IMG/VR virus record: IMGVR_UViG_3300014913_001094
Span: 27,454-91,453 of that record
DNA from: a virus
Direction: 5' to 3' (one strand)
DNA length: 64,000 bases
The position numbers and the translations under genes are program-made. Below are positions 40,377-49,111 of the stretch, one piece after another. The notes beneath the pieces were generated by a model. The model ran no database searches, was not told where the DNA came from, and saw only the letters and a program-made list of their open reading frames with translations. Position 1 is the first letter of the stretch. Each line of letters opens with the position of its first letter.

Positions 40377-41222
40377 ATGGCTAGACCAATTTTAGTTGGC
40401 AGTGTCTATCAACAAAATAGTCGTGCTGTATTGAAAATGAGCATGTCGATTCAAGGATCACCGGCAATAGGAGAAGTACCAATTGTTACTATTATCCGCG
40501 ATAGAGATCTATATGCTGTTGATTTTACCACCTCAACTTTTGAGCCAACTACTCCAGCTACCATAACTGTTAATCCTAACTTCAAGTCGGCAATGTCTGA
40601 GGTAGGAGCTGGTAGTTATCTCTTCAATTTTGATCCGGAAGATTATGAAGGAGTCGAGCCTGGTAGTTATACAATAATCTTCCGCAATGAACGAGTTGGA
40701 GCTGAAGCAACAACACAAGATGAGTTGTTCTACACTGGACCAGCCGGTTCACTTTCAGCTGGGCCAAAACTTGGATTTATTGATAGGTATAAAGATGTTT
40801 GCTTGAATTCAGATACTTTAATTGCTTACTTGGCAACACCAGGACAAAATGATGTTATACTTAATATTTTTGATCCTCTTGACAATCTTGTTGTTGCTGG
40901 TGCTACGATGACAGAGCTCGATGACACAGGAGTTTTTAAGTATAACTATACCTTCTCATTAGCTGGTGATTATATTCTAATGGGTTCGGAAGCGTCGAAT
41001 AATTCTAACGATGCCCTAGTAATAACAGTAGGTGGCAATTGTTGTACACTAAAAAGAATTGAACAACAACTTGGAGCATTAATTTCTTGTCCACCTTCAG
41101 TAACTTCAGGTGGTGAAACAAATTATTGTAATACTTCTTCTGTTTGTAGTACTTGCAATCAACCTTGTGGAACTTGTAATTGTTCATCAAACTCATCAGG
41201 CGGCAGTTGTTCGTCTTGCTAA
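40377..41222 (+). CDS. Double Ig-like module protein with Cys-rich tail
   Basis: A 281-residue protein. Residues 8-120 and 135-220 are two Ig-like modules (GSYLFNFDPEDYEGVEPGSYTI, quoted in part, and DTGVFKYNYTFSLAGDYIL) related to those at 20658, 21179 and 23636. The last 60 residues are exceptional: ten or more Cys in Ser/Asn/Gly-rich sequence, such as CSTCNQPCGTCNCSS, ending in CSSC. The tail may cross-link through disulfides once outside the cell, or bind metal. AGGGGAA site upstream. The next gene starts with the same kind of Cys-rich sequence. Confidence 0.62.
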   Translation: MARPILVGSVYQQNSRAVLKMSMSIQGSPAIGEVPIVTIIRDRDLYAVDFTTSTFEPTTPATITVNPNFKSAMSEVGAGSYLFNFDPEDYEGVEPGSYTIIFRNERVGAEATTQDELFYTGPAGSLSAGPKLGFIDRYKDVCLNSDTLIAYLATPGQNDVILNIFDPLDNLVVAGATMTELDDTGVFKYNYTFSLAGDYILMGSEASNNSNDALVITVGGNCCTLKRIEQQLGALISCPPSVTSGGETNYCNTSSVCSTCNQPCGTCNCSSNSSGGSCSSC

Positions 41223-41234
41223 TAAGGAGAAAAT

Positions 41235-42497
41235 ATGTCTGATTGCTCATGTGGAAGCTGTGGAAGCTCACAACCAGAGCGAATTCGCCTTACACGAAAT
41301 GTCAATGCAAGTTGTCAACCAATTGGTTGCTGTGCTCCAATATCATGTCACTGCACAAGAGCTGACTGGCTTTCTGGCATTGACTGTTGTTGCAGTGGTG
41401 GACAAAGTCTGACAGATTGTGTAGTAGCAATTGAGCAAGGCGCAGTAGGAAAATTGATTGCGATTTTCAGAGATGGAGATGGTGTTTATAGAGATCCATC
41501 TGCACCAAAAATCACTATTAAAGATCCATGTGGTAACACAATCTTATTAAGTCAAGATATGTCTAGAGAAAGTACAGGATTGTACTTCTTCTATTTTGGA
41601 ACCGATGGAACTACGCCTCTTGGAAGATGGTCAGCTCTTGTCACAGGTTCCTTAGGTGGCGTAGCAGTTCATAATGAATGGACCTTTTGTGTATTAACAG
41701 TTGGTTCAATACCTCGAGACGGCTATGGTTGTGACGGCTATGGTAGTGACGGCTATGGAGACGGCTATGGCTGTGATGGCTATGGTGATGGCTACGGTTG
41801 TGATTGTACCAATAATAATTGCTCCTGCTCTAGTGGAGATGTAGGAATATTTGCAGGCAGAGAAAAATGCGGCTTCGACGGTACAAGCAATGATGCTAGC
41901 GGTAAACCAGGTTCAGCAGACGTTCCTTCCACGGGTGGTTGTAGAACAAATCGTAACGAATGTGGCGATGGATTTTGGGATGGAATCAGCTACGAAGAGT
42001 GCTGCGTAGATCCAATTGGTAAACGAGGGCAGTGTATGAAAGATAAAGGTCATGCAATGCTTAGAGTAAGGCTAAAAGATATAGTACCTTCATGCTGGGC
42101 GTTTACAGAAGATGAGCTTGATATGCAATTAGAGTTAGCGTTGAGCGACTTTAACTCTGTTCCAACATTTACACATTTTACATGGGATACGCTAACAGAT
42201 GCATGGCTAGGTGTTATCGTCTTTGGAGCACAAGTATTTGCTCTATTTTCTCAAGGACTAATTGAAGCAGGTCGAGAATTTAACATCACTGACAATGGTA
42301 TTAACTTTGTACCTCCAGCAATATCAGGTTACATGCAAAGCACTGCATCTACTTTGCTTCAGACTTATGTACAGCAAAGAGATGCTATTAAAGCTAATAT
42401 CAAGCCCAATCCAAGTGGCGTTGGAACTTTTAGAGTTCTTTCTGTAGTTCCAACACTTGCAAGACTACGCCACTTAAGAGCCAGACAGATTATGTAG
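41235..42497 (+). CDS. Cys-rich, DGYG-repeat structural protein with Ig-like module
   Basis: A 420-residue mosaic with 27 Cys. Residues 1-62 hold twelve (SDCSCGSCGSS, GCCAPISCHC, DCCCSGG). Residues 65-155 form the Ig-like module (KLIAIFRDGDG, TGLYFFYFG). Residues 160-195 are tandem DGYG units with interspersed Cys (GYGCDGYGSDGYGDGYG). The C-terminal 150 residues (MLRVRLKDIVPSCWAFTEDELDMQLELALSDFN, quoted in part) form a helical domain resembling virion connector or neck-type structural domains, which would fasten it to the particle. AAGGAG site. The Cys-rich part is unusual for a protein made in the cytoplasm. Confidence 0.68.
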   Translation: MSDCSCGSCGSSQPERIRLTRNVNASCQPIGCCAPISCHCTRADWLSGIDCCCSGGQSLTDCVVAIEQGAVGKLIAIFRDGDGVYRDPSAPKITIKDPCGNTILLSQDMSRESTGLYFFYFGTDGTTPLGRWSALVTGSLGGVAVHNEWTFCVLTVGSIPRDGYGCDGYGSDGYGDGYGCDGYGDGYGCDCTNNNCSCSSGDVGIFAGREKCGFDGTSNDASGKPGSADVPSTGGCRTNRNECGDGFWDGISYEECCVDPIGKRGQCMKDKGHAMLRVRLKDIVPSCWAFTEDELDMQLELALSDFNSVPTFTHFTWDTLTDAWLGVIVFGAQVFALFSQGLIEAGREFNITDNGINFVPPAISGYMQSTASTLLQTYVQQRDAIKANIKPNPSGVGTFRVLSVVPTLARLRHLRARQIM

Positions 42498-42509
42498 TAG
42501 GAGGACTCC

Positions 42510-42851
42510 TTGTTAATTGTACCAAATCCACAGTTCAAGAGTTTTAAAAGAGAAAAAGGAAAACGAGTTATAGTCGAATATGTAGTAATGAATCAAAATA
42601 AGCTTGAGGAAGCAAATTTAAAATGGTTTCCGGAAGTGCCAAGTAATGAACTTGTCGAGGCAAATGAAGATATTTTAGAAGACTTTACACAAGCAATGAC
42701 ATTATGTAAAACACATATAGCAGATCCGTTAGTATTTGATTTATGTAGAAAAATAGAAGTTTTAATTAAGCAAATTATGTTAGATCGTTTCACATACCAA
42801 GGTAAAGACTGTTGGGTATTTGAAGAGAAACCACTAGATAAAGAAGACTAA
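42510..42851 (+). CDS. Hypothetical helical protein with TTG start
   Basis: A 113-residue protein of unknown function. The TTG start is supported by AGGAGG at 42499-42504, at normal spacing. The sequence is a mixed alpha/beta domain with helices at about 35-75 and 80-100. No motif recognised. The ribosome site AGGAG pairs with CTCCT two bases later and overlaps the start, which could limit initiation. Confidence 0.55.
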   Translation: MLIVPNPQFKSFKREKGKRVIVEYVVMNQNKLEEANLKWFPEVPSNELVEANEDILEDFTQAMTLCKTHIADPLVFDLCRKIEVLIKQIMLDRFTYQGKDCWVFEEKPLDKED

Positions 42852-42878
42852 TTTCAAAGTAGTTCTAAGGAGGACAAT

Positions 42879-43625
42879 ATGGTCGCACCAAGGTTAATTA
42901 ATATTACTCCAGGTTCAGGTTCAGGTTTATATACTGGTGGTGATATAGTTACAATTACTGGATATGACATTGATGCAGGCGCTACGGTAGATGTGAGACC
43001 GTTCCTAACCCAATCAGTCACAGCAGCAGCAGTAACAAAGTATGTTTCGTTTCCAAATGGCATCCAACATATATCTGTAGCCATGCCAGCAGTCTCGTTG
43101 CTCCCAATTACAACACCTGCTCCGCCAACCCCCTTCATGGGCAGTGTTGCAAAAGATACAGCACTATCAGCTACTCTACGAGTAACTAATCCACCGTATG
43201 GTGAATCTACAGAATTACTTTGGAGCTATGATTATAGATTTATTGCTCTTGTGGCTCCACCAGTTGGCAATACTACGTTTGAAGTTGAGAGTGTAGGAGT
43301 TGCTCCTGCAGTAATCAAGCAGACTTATGAATTTGTTGCTGACGCTTCTGGAGACGTTATCTTCCCAACAGCAGCAGGTGGAACTATAGGAAAAGTTATA
43401 CTAGAGTCAGATACAGCAACTGCAACATGGGTAGTAATCTATGAAGATGAAGCAGGGATTGATGCATTCCACGGAGCACCTGCTGGACCAGCTCCAGGAG
43501 CAGATGTTGAGTTTATTCCAGTCATCGGAACATTGCCAGTAGTTGTAGCAGATAAGTTCTCACTAAAAATTACAGGTGCAGGAGCAGGCGGTACTGGTAG
43601 AGTCCATGTTTACTTGACAAGGTAG
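42879..43625 (+). CDS. IPT/TIG-like beta-domain structural protein
   Basis: A 248-residue protein with a consensus AAGGAGG site. Residues 5-95 begin LINITPGSGSGLYTGGDIVTITGYDI, quoted in part (LYTGGDIVTITGYDID), the pattern of an IPT/TIG Ig-like domain. The rest consists of beta-rich Ala/Val/Thr sequence likely to make a second sandwich, ending in VHVYLTR. No enzyme motif. It is likely a surface or fibre accessory protein, next to last in the structural block. Confidence 0.6.
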   Translation: MVAPRLINITPGSGSGLYTGGDIVTITGYDIDAGATVDVRPFLTQSVTAAAVTKYVSFPNGIQHISVAMPAVSLLPITTPAPPTPFMGSVAKDTALSATLRVTNPPYGESTELLWSYDYRFIALVAPPVGNTTFEVESVGVAPAVIKQTYEFVADASGDVIFPTAAGGTIGKVILESDTATATWVVIYEDEAGIDAFHGAPAGPAPGADVEFIPVIGTLPVVVADKFSLKITGAGAGGTGRVHVYLTR

Positions 43626-43636
43626 ATGGTGACATA

Positions 43637-43927
43637 ATGAAGATTGATGATCTAGTTAAAATAATTAAAATAGCTGACAAAGTAGATCAAAAAGGCCAAC
43701 GTAAAATAGCAGTAGAATTAGATAACATTGTAAATAGTATATTGAAGACCAGCAAATGTGAGTGTGATCCAAACACACTTCAACCATTTGGGACATTTCA
43801 AGGCCGCGTTATGTATTATTGTTATAAGTGTGAAGAAGAGGTTCTAGAGCAACCATGGTCTTCTCAAACGCCATATCCTCAAGATAATGGATTACCTTCA
43901 AGACAAATTATGGACGGCTCTAATTAA
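43637..43927 (+). CDS. Small zinc-ribbon-like protein
   Basis: A 96-residue protein. The N-terminal 38 residues are helical and Lys-rich, and the middle holds CECDP... and YYCYKCEEE, two Cys pairs about 20 residues apart as in small zinc ribbons. The start has only a weak ribosome site. It ends the structural transcription block, ahead of a terminator. Confidence 0.55.
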   Translation: MKIDDLVKIIKIADKVDQKGQRKIAVELDNIVNSILKTSKCECDPNTLQPFGTFQGRVMYYCYKCEEEVLEQPWSSQTPYPQDNGLPSRQIMDGSN

Positions 43928-44001
43928 AAATCGAAAATGTATCGATATAATATACTTACTATGAGTAGTTCTAAATAGGCTACTTATCCTCTACTATCCC
44001 T

Positions 44002-44034
44002 AATGGATCCACATTCGTGTGGGTCCATTTTTTT
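44002..44034 (+). terminator. Intrinsic terminator with UUCG loop before the glycan island
   Basis: A 12-bp stem (44002-44013 with 44018-44029, one G-T pair) is closed around TTCG and followed by T residues to 44034. The gap 43928-44130 also holds TATCGATATAATATAC at 43940-43955, before the terminator, and CTATTGATATATATCGAC at 44066-44083, after it. Both are promoter-like A+T-rich elements. Confidence 0.92.
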
Positions 44035-44065
44035 ATGATAAACCACTCGTAGCCTCTCTCTAAAT

Positions 44066-44100
44066 CTATTGATATATATCGACATATATAGAGCAATACT
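44066..44100 (+). promoter_or_regulatory. Candidate promoter for the glycan island
   Basis: CTATTGAT at 44066-44073 differs by one base from the CTATCGAT box of copies A and B and is followed by alternating TA sequence (TATATCGACATATATAG). It lies between a strong terminator and the first gene of the 20-kb glycan island, where a promoter is required. The second box is not as clear as in copies A and B. Confidence 0.35.
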
Positions 44101-44130
44101 GTAGAAACGCAAGAGAAAGGCTCGAGACAA

Positions 44131-44889
44131 ATGACAAAGCTTATAGCATGTATGCCCGTGCGTAATGAGCAGTGGATCCTTAGCAAAACGCTCACTGATC
44201 TTTCTACCTATGTAGATGAGATTGTGATTGTTGACGACGGATCTACGGACGATACTCCCGAAATAATTCGTAGCTTTCCCAAGGTTACGAAGATTCATAC
44301 TAACCCTCCTGGGACCAAGCCTTTCGGTAACGGACAAGAGTCTGACAACCGCAATAAAACCCTCCAAATGGCTCGTGAACGTAACGCTGACTGGGTTCTC
44401 CAGATTGACGCAGATGAAAGATTCGAGCCGCGATTCAAAGATGAAATCCATAATTTGATTGACCGAGGATGTAGTACCAAATTTAGGGTACTCCATTTCT
44501 GGGAAGATACTAGCCAATTTCGAGTAGATGGCGAGTGGGGCGGATTCTTTAGATACTGTCTATTTCGTCTCAAGCCTCGTATGCGATTCTCACCACAACA
44601 TATCATAGCTACACCCAAGGCTTTTGATCGTAAAAATCGATATAAATCTGATATTAAACTGTTGCATTACGGGTGGATTCATCCACAACAGCGTGAGAGA
44701 TCATTGCTTCGTTACTACGAAGTCTACAAGCTGAAATACCCGGAAAAAACAGTGTCTTTTGAGCAATTTAAAGTGAGTACTGAGATGCAAACAGACCTGC
44801 GAATTGTTAAGCAAGATGCTGAGAATTTAACAACAATTCCGTGGGAGCAAGAAATGGGAGATCTTGATCGGAAAGATTATATATTATGA
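44131..44889 (+). CDS. GT2 family glycosyltransferase
   Basis: A 252-residue GT-A enzyme opening the glycan island. It begins LIACMPVRNEQWILSKTL, has VDDGSTDDT near 37 (UDP-binding Asp) and the metal site LQIDADERFE near 90, then the catalytic part and a C-terminal helical region. It lacks transmembrane segments, so it acts as a soluble transferase. AAAGG site upstream. It overlaps the next gene by 4 bases (ATGA). Donor and acceptor cannot be read from sequence. Confidence 0.85.
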   Translation: MTKLIACMPVRNEQWILSKTLTDLSTYVDEIVIVDDGSTDDTPEIIRSFPKVTKIHTNPPGTKPFGNGQESDNRNKTLQMARERNADWVLQIDADERFEPRFKDEIHNLIDRGCSTKFRVLHFWEDTSQFRVDGEWGGFFRYCLFRLKPRMRFSPQHIIATPKAFDRKNRYKSDIKLLHYGWIHPQQRERSLLRYYEVYKLKYPEKTVSFEQFKVSTEMQTDLRIVKQDAENLTTIPWEQEMGDLDRKDYIL

Positions 44890-46022
44890 GAATTGGATTC
44901 TTTAACATTAGATATCCCAAGGGAATAGGTATATTGTGTGAGGACTTTGCTCGTTTAATAGAATCCAAGGGACATGAGGTATATTTTCTTACCTATCCTT
45001 TAAGTCGTAGACGTCCAGCTCTAATTAGTGACGAGTGGGCAAGAGATAATGTAACAATTATTGAGACATTCGAGCGCAATGCTGTTAAAGTAGATGATGC
45101 TACTGTAAGAGGATGGATTGAGGACAACCAACTAGATGTAGTTTTTACAGCCGAACAGCCTAATAATCTTAACGTATTTCCAATTGCTAAAAAGCTAGGT
45201 GTCTCAACAATCAATTATATTGATATTGAGATGTTTGACCCAACAATTGAGCAATATAAAGATTGTGATATTTTCTTTTGTCCAACTCAACAAGGATATA
45301 ATATACTCAAGGGTTATGAATTTCATAACCTAATGTCATTAAAGTACCATGCAAATGCAAATCAGTATCCATGGTCCTTGAGAAAAGCAGAAGATAAGGT
45401 AGAGTTTGTAATACATGCCGGTTGGGGAGGACAAAATGGTCGCAAAGGAGTTGGTCCAACAATAAGAGCCTTCGCAAAAGCAACGATAAGAGCCTCTGTA
45501 AAAGTAAATCCTTCAAATGCTACATTAACAATTATTACACAAAAGAAATGGAGGACATACGAAGAAGAGTTTAAGAAAATAGTCAGTGAATATTCAAATA
45601 TTTTAATTAAAGAAGTCAACGATACTCAAAATGTATATAATAGCGCTGCCTACGAAGAGGGACATGTAGTAATCCAACCAAGTATGTGGGAGGGATTAGG
45701 ATTAACTTACATCGAAGCAATGATGTCAGGTATACCAGTGATTTCATGCGATGGTCCTCCAATGAATGAATTTATAACACACGGACAAACAGGACTACTA
45801 GTTCCATGTAAAGAGATAGCAGGTAGTGCAATTAAAAAGGGACTACGAGTTCCAGCATTTATTGTAGATGAAGATAGGCTTGCCGAAGCAATTATGCAAT
45901 TTGCAGACAATCCTAAGTTGGTGGAGCAGATGTCTCACAATACTAAGCAAGTATGGGATGGTTATCAAGGATATTGTCAAGGATTTGAAGAAATGTTTGT
46001 TAGGATAGGAAAGCCACTATAA
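44886..46022 (+). CDS. GT4 family glycosyltransferase
   Basis: A 378-residue GT-B enzyme. The N-domain starts MRIGFFNIRYPKGIGILCEDFARLIESKGHEV, quoted only in part (GIGILCEDFARLIESKG), and the donor domain has IHAGWGGQNGRKGVGP near 180 and the EX7E-type motif MWEGLGLTYIEAMMSGIPVI near 262, followed by HGQTGLLVP. Retaining transfer from a nucleotide sugar is expected. Overlaps the genes on both sides by 4 and 1 bases. Confidence 0.85.
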   Translation: MRIGFFNIRYPKGIGILCEDFARLIESKGHEVYFLTYPLSRRRPALISDEWARDNVTIIETFERNAVKVDDATVRGWIEDNQLDVVFTAEQPNNLNVFPIAKKLGVSTINYIDIEMFDPTIEQYKDCDIFFCPTQQGYNILKGYEFHNLMSLKYHANANQYPWSLRKAEDKVEFVIHAGWGGQNGRKGVGPTIRAFAKATIRASVKVNPSNATLTIITQKKWRTYEEEFKKIVSEYSNILIKEVNDTQNVYNSAAYEEGHVVIQPSMWEGLGLTYIEAMMSGIPVISCDGPPMNEFITHGQTGLLVPCKEIAGSAIKKGLRVPAFIVDEDRLAEAIMQFADNPKLVEQMSHNTKQVWDGYQGYCQGFEEMFVRIGKPL

Positions 46023-46858
46023 TGGACCGTTTAAGTATTCTCATTGTCAATCATAATAGGGTTCGATATCTCAAAGCAGCTCTAAAGAGTATTATGTTGA
46101 ATACTGTCACTCCATATGAGCTGTTAATCTATGACAATAAATCTGGTAGACCAGATGTACGATTTCTTCAGAGATTTGAGCGAGAAGCACAAGTACCTGT
46201 AAAGGTGTGGTATGGTCAGAAAAATATAGGAGTATGGCAAGCGTCTAATATTCTAATCTCCAATGCGAGCAGCAGAGAAACTCTTGGCTTTATTAAGTGC
46301 GATAATGATATCATCGTTAAGACAATAGGGTGGGATAAAAAATGGATGCAAGTTGCAGAAGATATTCCTGAAATTGGAATTATAGGAGCAAATGCAGAAG
46401 AGATATCAGTCCGCAACAGTCATATGACTGCTATGAGTCAAAAGGGACATGAGTTACTTGTCAATCATGACTATGGAACAGGTGTTTGTGTCTACTGGCC
46501 AGCAAGGACTTTTAAGGCTCTGGGTTATTATGAGGAGCAATTCGGAAAGATGGGACATTGCGACAAGAGCATAGAAGTTAGATGCAGAGCTATAGGTCAG
46601 AAGTTTGTTTACGACAGAAACGTAACAGTTGCTCGTCAGAAGCCAGGACGAAAAGATAAGTACGGTGGATATCGTAGATGGAAGAATAGATATGTTAAAA
46701 ACAATAGACCTGTTTATGAAATGTTTAAAGGGCAATATTTAGATGGAACAAGATCGCCAGCAATCTGGTATGAAAAATTTAAAGATACAGCACCAGAAGG
46801 TGTTGATTTTACCAAGGAAGAGCCGCTTGTAGACTGGGAAAGTGGTTTACCCAAATGA
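46022..46858 (+). CDS. GT2 family glycosyltransferase (duplicated pair, copy 1)
   Basis: A 278-residue GT-A enzyme: LSILIVNHNRVRYLKAAL at the start, LIYDNKSG near 40, and LGFIKCDNDIIVK near 96 with the DND metal site. GTGVCVYWPARTFKALGYY and GHCDKSIEVRC follow in the acceptor region. It is clearly paralogous to the product of 47367-48275 over the whole length, sharing ETLGFIK, GWxxKW, IGANxE and the final W-x-TG/SG segment. An endonuclease gene now separates the two copies. It overlaps both neighbours. Confidence 0.85.
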   Translation: MDRLSILIVNHNRVRYLKAALKSIMLNTVTPYELLIYDNKSGRPDVRFLQRFEREAQVPVKVWYGQKNIGVWQASNILISNASSRETLGFIKCDNDIIVKTIGWDKKWMQVAEDIPEIGIIGANAEEISVRNSHMTAMSQKGHELLVNHDYGTGVCVYWPARTFKALGYYEEQFGKMGHCDKSIEVRCRAIGQKFVYDRNVTVARQKPGRKDKYGGYRRWKNRYVKNNRPVYEMFKGQYLDGTRSPAIWYEKFKDTAPEGVDFTKEEPLVDWESGLPK

Positions 46859-47370
46859 AAAAAGAATGCAAAAATTGTAATAAGATACGAGAGCACAAAG
46901 GATTAGGGTTATGTGCATCTTGCTACAGGAAGCATTACTTTACTCGGCCTGGAAAACGACAAGAAAGAAGTAAGACCAACAAGAAAAGTCGTGAGAAGTG
47001 CAAGATAGAATGTGTGGAATGCGGGAATGTTCGCTCACATATAGCACAAGGACTGTGTAGTAATTGTTATAATAAGGGGTTATATATGCGACAACCAACG
47101 AAGAGAATGAAATCAATAAGGTCCAGTCTATATGGGAAGAAGGCTACAGCAGCCTTTTATGAGGCTGTAGAGGCGCAAGGTAGCAAATGTCTTATTTGTG
47201 AGGAGACAAAAGATCTAGTACTGGATCATGACCACGAGACTGGTATATTTCGTGGTGCCATATGTCACAAATGTAATGTAGGCTTGGGTATGTTGAATGA
47301 TGATGTAGATATACTGCAGAGAGCACTTAATTATCTCAAAGGATCTTTAGGAAAGGTTACTCTGAAATGA
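46855..47370 (+). CDS. Endonuclease VII-like HNH nuclease
   Basis: A 171-residue nuclease. Two N-terminal zinc-finger-like modules repeat the pattern CxxC...GLCxxCY (CKNCNKIREHKGLGLCASC and CVECGNVRSHIAQGLCSNC), linked by a basic stretch. The catalytic part has CLICEETKDLVLDHDHETG, RGAICHKCNVGLGML and DDVDILQRALNYL, matching the recombination endonuclease VII fold with its DHDH site and zinc Cys pairs. It sits between duplicated glycosyltransferase genes with exact ATGA overlaps on both sides, so it is probably a freestanding homing-type gene that kept translational coupling intact. Confidence 0.87.
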   Translation: MKKECKNCNKIREHKGLGLCASCYRKHYFTRPGKRQERSKTNKKSREKCKIECVECGNVRSHIAQGLCSNCYNKGLYMRQPTKRMKSIRSSLYGKKATAAFYEAVEAQGSKCLICEETKDLVLDHDHETGIFRGAICHKCNVGLGMLNDDVDILQRALNYLKGSLGKVTLK

Positions 47371-48275
47371 ATGTTCAGAAAATTAGCATTCTAATAGTTA
47401 ATTATAATCGTTTAGATTATCTCAAAGGTACTATAGCATCTATTAGAGAACATACAGAATGGCCATTTCATCTTTATATCTGGGATAATGACTCTACAGA
47501 AGAAGGTGTTAAAGATTATCTTGATAAGATTGATCAAAAAGATGATGTTACAGTCTTTCATAGTCCAAAAAATGTTGGAATTTGGAAAGCGTCAAATGAG
47601 TTGATTAGTCGAGCAGCTAATGTTGAGACATTAGGCTTTATTAAGATGGATAATGATTGTATTATAAAGACTCAAGGATGGGCTCGTAAGTGGATTGAAT
47701 GTTGTAATGTTAATAAAGAAGTTGGAATGATCGGTGCGAATATCGAGGGCAAAAAGTCTCGTAGTGCCGATATTGATCCTCTAACTTTAAAAGGTCATAA
47801 AGTATTCTCTCTAACACGAGAAGGAACTGGCGGAGCAGTATATGTTCCAGGTAGAACATTCTGTAGCCTAGGGTTCTACAATGAGGAATATGGAAGATAT
47901 GGCCATGCCGATAAAGATTATGCTCGTCGAGTATTTTGTATGGGACGAAAGTTTGTATATCACTGTGACGTAGAAGTCGATCGCTTTGCAGTAAACAATG
48001 ATGACAATGTAGGTGGCTACAGAGAGCACAAGAACATGTATCTTCGTCGTAACCGTAGACTATATGTTCTTAATAGATATAAATATCAAAGAAAAATAAG
48101 ACCCCTAGCTATTTGGTATAGAAAGTTTCAGAAATCGATACCAAAGAGCGTTCGTAGAGATCCAATGTTTGCCTGGACCGAAACAAACTCAGTTGTTCAC
48201 TGGGATACAGGAAAAGTGTCACAATACATTAGGGATGAAATTGAAAAATACAAGCTTGAAAAGATTAAGAGATAA
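47367..48275 (+). CDS. GT2 family glycosyltransferase (duplicated pair, copy 2)
   Basis: A 302-residue GT-A enzyme: ISILIVNYNRLDYLKGTI, LYIWDNDST near 40, LGFIKMDNDCIIK near 96. GTGGAVYVPGRTFCSLGFYNEEYG and YGHADKDYARRVF occupy the acceptor region. It aligns end to end with the product of 46022-46858, about 24 residues longer at the C-terminus. The ATGA overlap with the endonuclease gene and the next start on its stop codon mark coupled translation. Confidence 0.85.
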   Translation: MNVQKISILIVNYNRLDYLKGTIASIREHTEWPFHLYIWDNDSTEEGVKDYLDKIDQKDDVTVFHSPKNVGIWKASNELISRAANVETLGFIKMDNDCIIKTQGWARKWIECCNVNKEVGMIGANIEGKKSRSADIDPLTLKGHKVFSLTREGTGGAVYVPGRTFCSLGFYNEEYGRYGHADKDYARRVFCMGRKFVYHCDVEVDRFAVNNDDNVGGYREHKNMYLRRNRRLYVLNRYKYQRKIRPLAIWYRKFQKSIPKSVRRDPMFAWTETNSVVHWDTGKVSQYIRDEIEKYKLEKIKR

Positions 48276-49111
48276 TGACTCTAATTTCTGTAATTATTCC
48301 TACCTTTAATAAGTCTCCTCTTGTGTGTGATACGGTAAGAAATCTCCACTCACAAACTCTACAAGACTTTGAAGTAATAGTAGTAGACGACGGCTCAGCT
48401 GATGATACTGTTAAGCAGATGAAGAAGATGCGCAAAGAAGAGCGTCATTTAAAAATTAAAATATTTCAAACAGGAATGTCGGATCAATTTGGAATGTGTC
48501 ATGCTATAAACATGGGATTGAAAAATGCCAGTGGACCTATATCGCTGTTGCTGAATGATGATATTTATTTACATTCTACATGTCTCGAGCAGCATGCGCT
48601 AGCTCACAAACGTATTCGTTCTCGACATGCATTTATAGGTCCACGCTTTAAAAGTCCTCCTTATCAAAGAGGACAATTGTATATTGATAAAGATACGCAG
48701 AGACAGCAGAATCGGCGATACATAGATCGCAGTCAGCCTAAAAAATATGGCTATGGGGCATATCGAAAGAAGATGATGGTGTCGAGCAATTTTTCCATTA
48801 GTACTGATAAGTTGTGTAAAATTGGAGGATACAACCCCTATTTTACACAATACACAGGAGCAATAGATCGTGATGTATATAATAGAATGGTAGATCATAG
48901 AATTGGAACATTCTTTCTTTTTCAAGCTCAAGCATATTCTGTTAATTATGAAAATGATTTATTAAAGCAAACGATGTGGTTAAAAGATACAGAGTTTAGA
49001 GATGGACTTGGAGTAGTTGATTGGAAGCGTCAACAAATGCGCTATACAATTCGTCGAGAACGGAAAGCAAGAAAATATCCACCAGATCCTATCATTAGGA
49101 GGAGAAAATAA
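48275..49111 (+). CDS. GT2 family glycosyltransferase
   Basis: A 278-residue GT-A enzyme: ISVIIPTFNKSPLVCDTV, VVDDGSADDTVKQM near 35, and SLLLNDDIYLH near 91 with an NDD metal site. The acceptor part includes SSNFSISTDKLCKIGGYNPYFTQYTG, quoted in part (DKLCKIGGYNPYF). The C-terminal 40 residues are strongly basic (RRERKARKYPPDPIIRRRK). The start and stop overlap both neighbours by one base. Confidence 0.84.
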   Translation: MTLISVIIPTFNKSPLVCDTVRNLHSQTLQDFEVIVVDDGSADDTVKQMKKMRKEERHLKIKIFQTGMSDQFGMCHAINMGLKNASGPISLLLNDDIYLHSTCLEQHALAHKRIRSRHAFIGPRFKSPPYQRGQLYIDKDTQRQQNRRYIDRSQPKKYGYGAYRKKMMVSSNFSISTDKLCKIGGYNPYFTQYTGAIDRDVYNRMVDHRIGTFFLFQAQAYSVNYENDLLKQTMWLKDTEFRDGLGVVDWKRQQMRYTIRRERKARKYPPDPIIRRRK

